A model generated the notes under the pieces. The model was given only the letters and a program-made list of their open reading frames with translations. It had not been told where the DNA came from and ran no database searches. A stretch of 6,120 bases of DNA from an uncultured Prevotellaceae bacterium. Lineage in GTDB: Bacteria; Bacteroidota; Bacteroidia; Bacteroidales; Muribaculaceae. This document shows, in pieces, positions 5,740-6,120 of this stretch. The DNA is taken from assembly GCA_945983195.1 (NCBI GenBank), contig CAMFSS010000143.1:1-6120 (forward strand). The letters are read 5' to 3'. The translations under genes were made by a program, and so were the position numbers. The first letter of the stretch is position 1. Each line of letters starts with the position of its first letter.

Positions 5740-6120
5740 ATGAAAATCCGTCGGTATTATGGCTCAAAGAGCCTCATCACCTCCATTCTGGCATTGGCCA
5801 TGAACTTCGCAATGGCACAAGCCTCCGGCCTTGTGCTGCACTACGACCGCCCGGCACAATTCTTCGAGGAAGCTCTTGTGATAGGCAACGGCCGACTGGG
5901 AGCAACCGTATATGGCGGAATTGAAGTGGACCTCTTGTCGCTCAACGACATAACTCTGTGGACCGGTATGCCCGTGGGTGAGCCGAATAAGGATTTATCG
6001 GCAAACGTAGGCAAAGTGAGGGCTTTTCTCGACAATGACGACTATGAGAATGCCGAAAAGGCAAATAAGCTGCTGCAAGGTCCCTACAGAGAGAACTACC
6101 AGCATGTGGGCCCCCTATTA
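5740..6120 (+). CDS. Exported GH95-family glycoside hydrolase (alpha-L-fucosidase-like), 5' part
   Basis: The frame is open from ATG 5740 to the window edge: 127 codons with no stop, so the 3' end lies outside. Residues 1-28 form a type I signal peptide (basic MKIRRYYGSK, a hydrophobic stretch, then an A-x-A site near AMAQA) without a lipobox Cys, so a periplasmic or secreted protein is expected. The mature part begins LVLHYDRPAQFFEEALVIGNGRLGATVYGG, which fits the N-terminal beta-sandwich of GH95 (the GH65N_2 type domain), then LNDITLWTGMP at 68-78 and LLQGPYRENYQHVGPL at 111-126. GH95 members are inverting enzymes acting mostly on alpha-1,2-L-fucosides, some on alpha-L-galactosides, in host glycans or plant xyloglucan. 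Catalytic residues lie in the (alpha/alpha)6 barrel, beyond the window, so activity cannot be judged. Family members usually have about 750-900 residues. It is divergent from pyrG. Family call good; substrate unknown. Confidence 0.88.
   Translation, partial: MKIRRYYGSKSLITSILALAMNFAMAQASGLVLHYDRPAQFFEEALVIGNGRLGATVYGGIEVDLLSLNDITLWTGMPVGEPNKDLSANVGKVRAFLDNDDYENAEKANKLLQGPYRENYQHVGPLL

Overview
The window looks like chromosomal DNA from a member of the order Bacteroidales. The clues are the gene content, the adjacent pyrG-yidC pair on one strand, a YidC with the long Bacteroidetes-type periplasmic domain, lipid A synthesis (so Gram-negative), and three intergenic matches to the Bacteroidetes -7 promoter box TAnnTTTG. 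A Muribaculaceae-like gut commensal would fit the moderate G+C and the GH95 gene, but the family assignment is a guess.

Layout: (1) positions 1-260, plus strand, the 3' end of radC, cut by the window edge. (2) 297-1445, minus strand, complete lpxB (lipid A disaccharide synthase), convergent with radC. (3) 1446-1679, an intergenic stretch with, in the direction of minus-strand transcription, a 33-bp tandem repeat that starts inside the last codons of yidC, a strong hairpin that probably ends the yidC transcript, and directly after it a promoter for lpxB. (4) 1680-3803, minus strand, complete yidC (membrane insertase). (5) 3844-5448, minus strand, complete pyrG (CTP synthase, GTG start), probably in one operon with yidC and driven by a promoter at 5476-5506. 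(6) 5449-5739, a divergent intergenic region with the pyrG promoter, a purine-rich stretch of spaced GTGAG-like motifs, and a candidate promoter for the next gene. (7) 5740-6120, plus strand, the 5' end of an exported GH95-family glycoside hydrolase (fucosidase-like), running off the window; its open frame has no stop in the window.

Functionally, three complete genes are housekeeping: PyrG makes CTP (needed for RNA, DNA and phospholipids), YidC inserts inner membrane proteins, and LpxB makes the lipid A core of the outer membrane. The GH95 gene marks a switch to accessory carbohydrate-use functions. I see no mobile element, CRISPR array, tRNA, rRNA, toxin-antitoxin or defence system, and no convincing new multi-gene system. 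The most unusual sequence is the 11-codon tandem repeat at the yidC stop codon, where the reading frame stays open for 27 codons past the stop and ends next to the hairpin.
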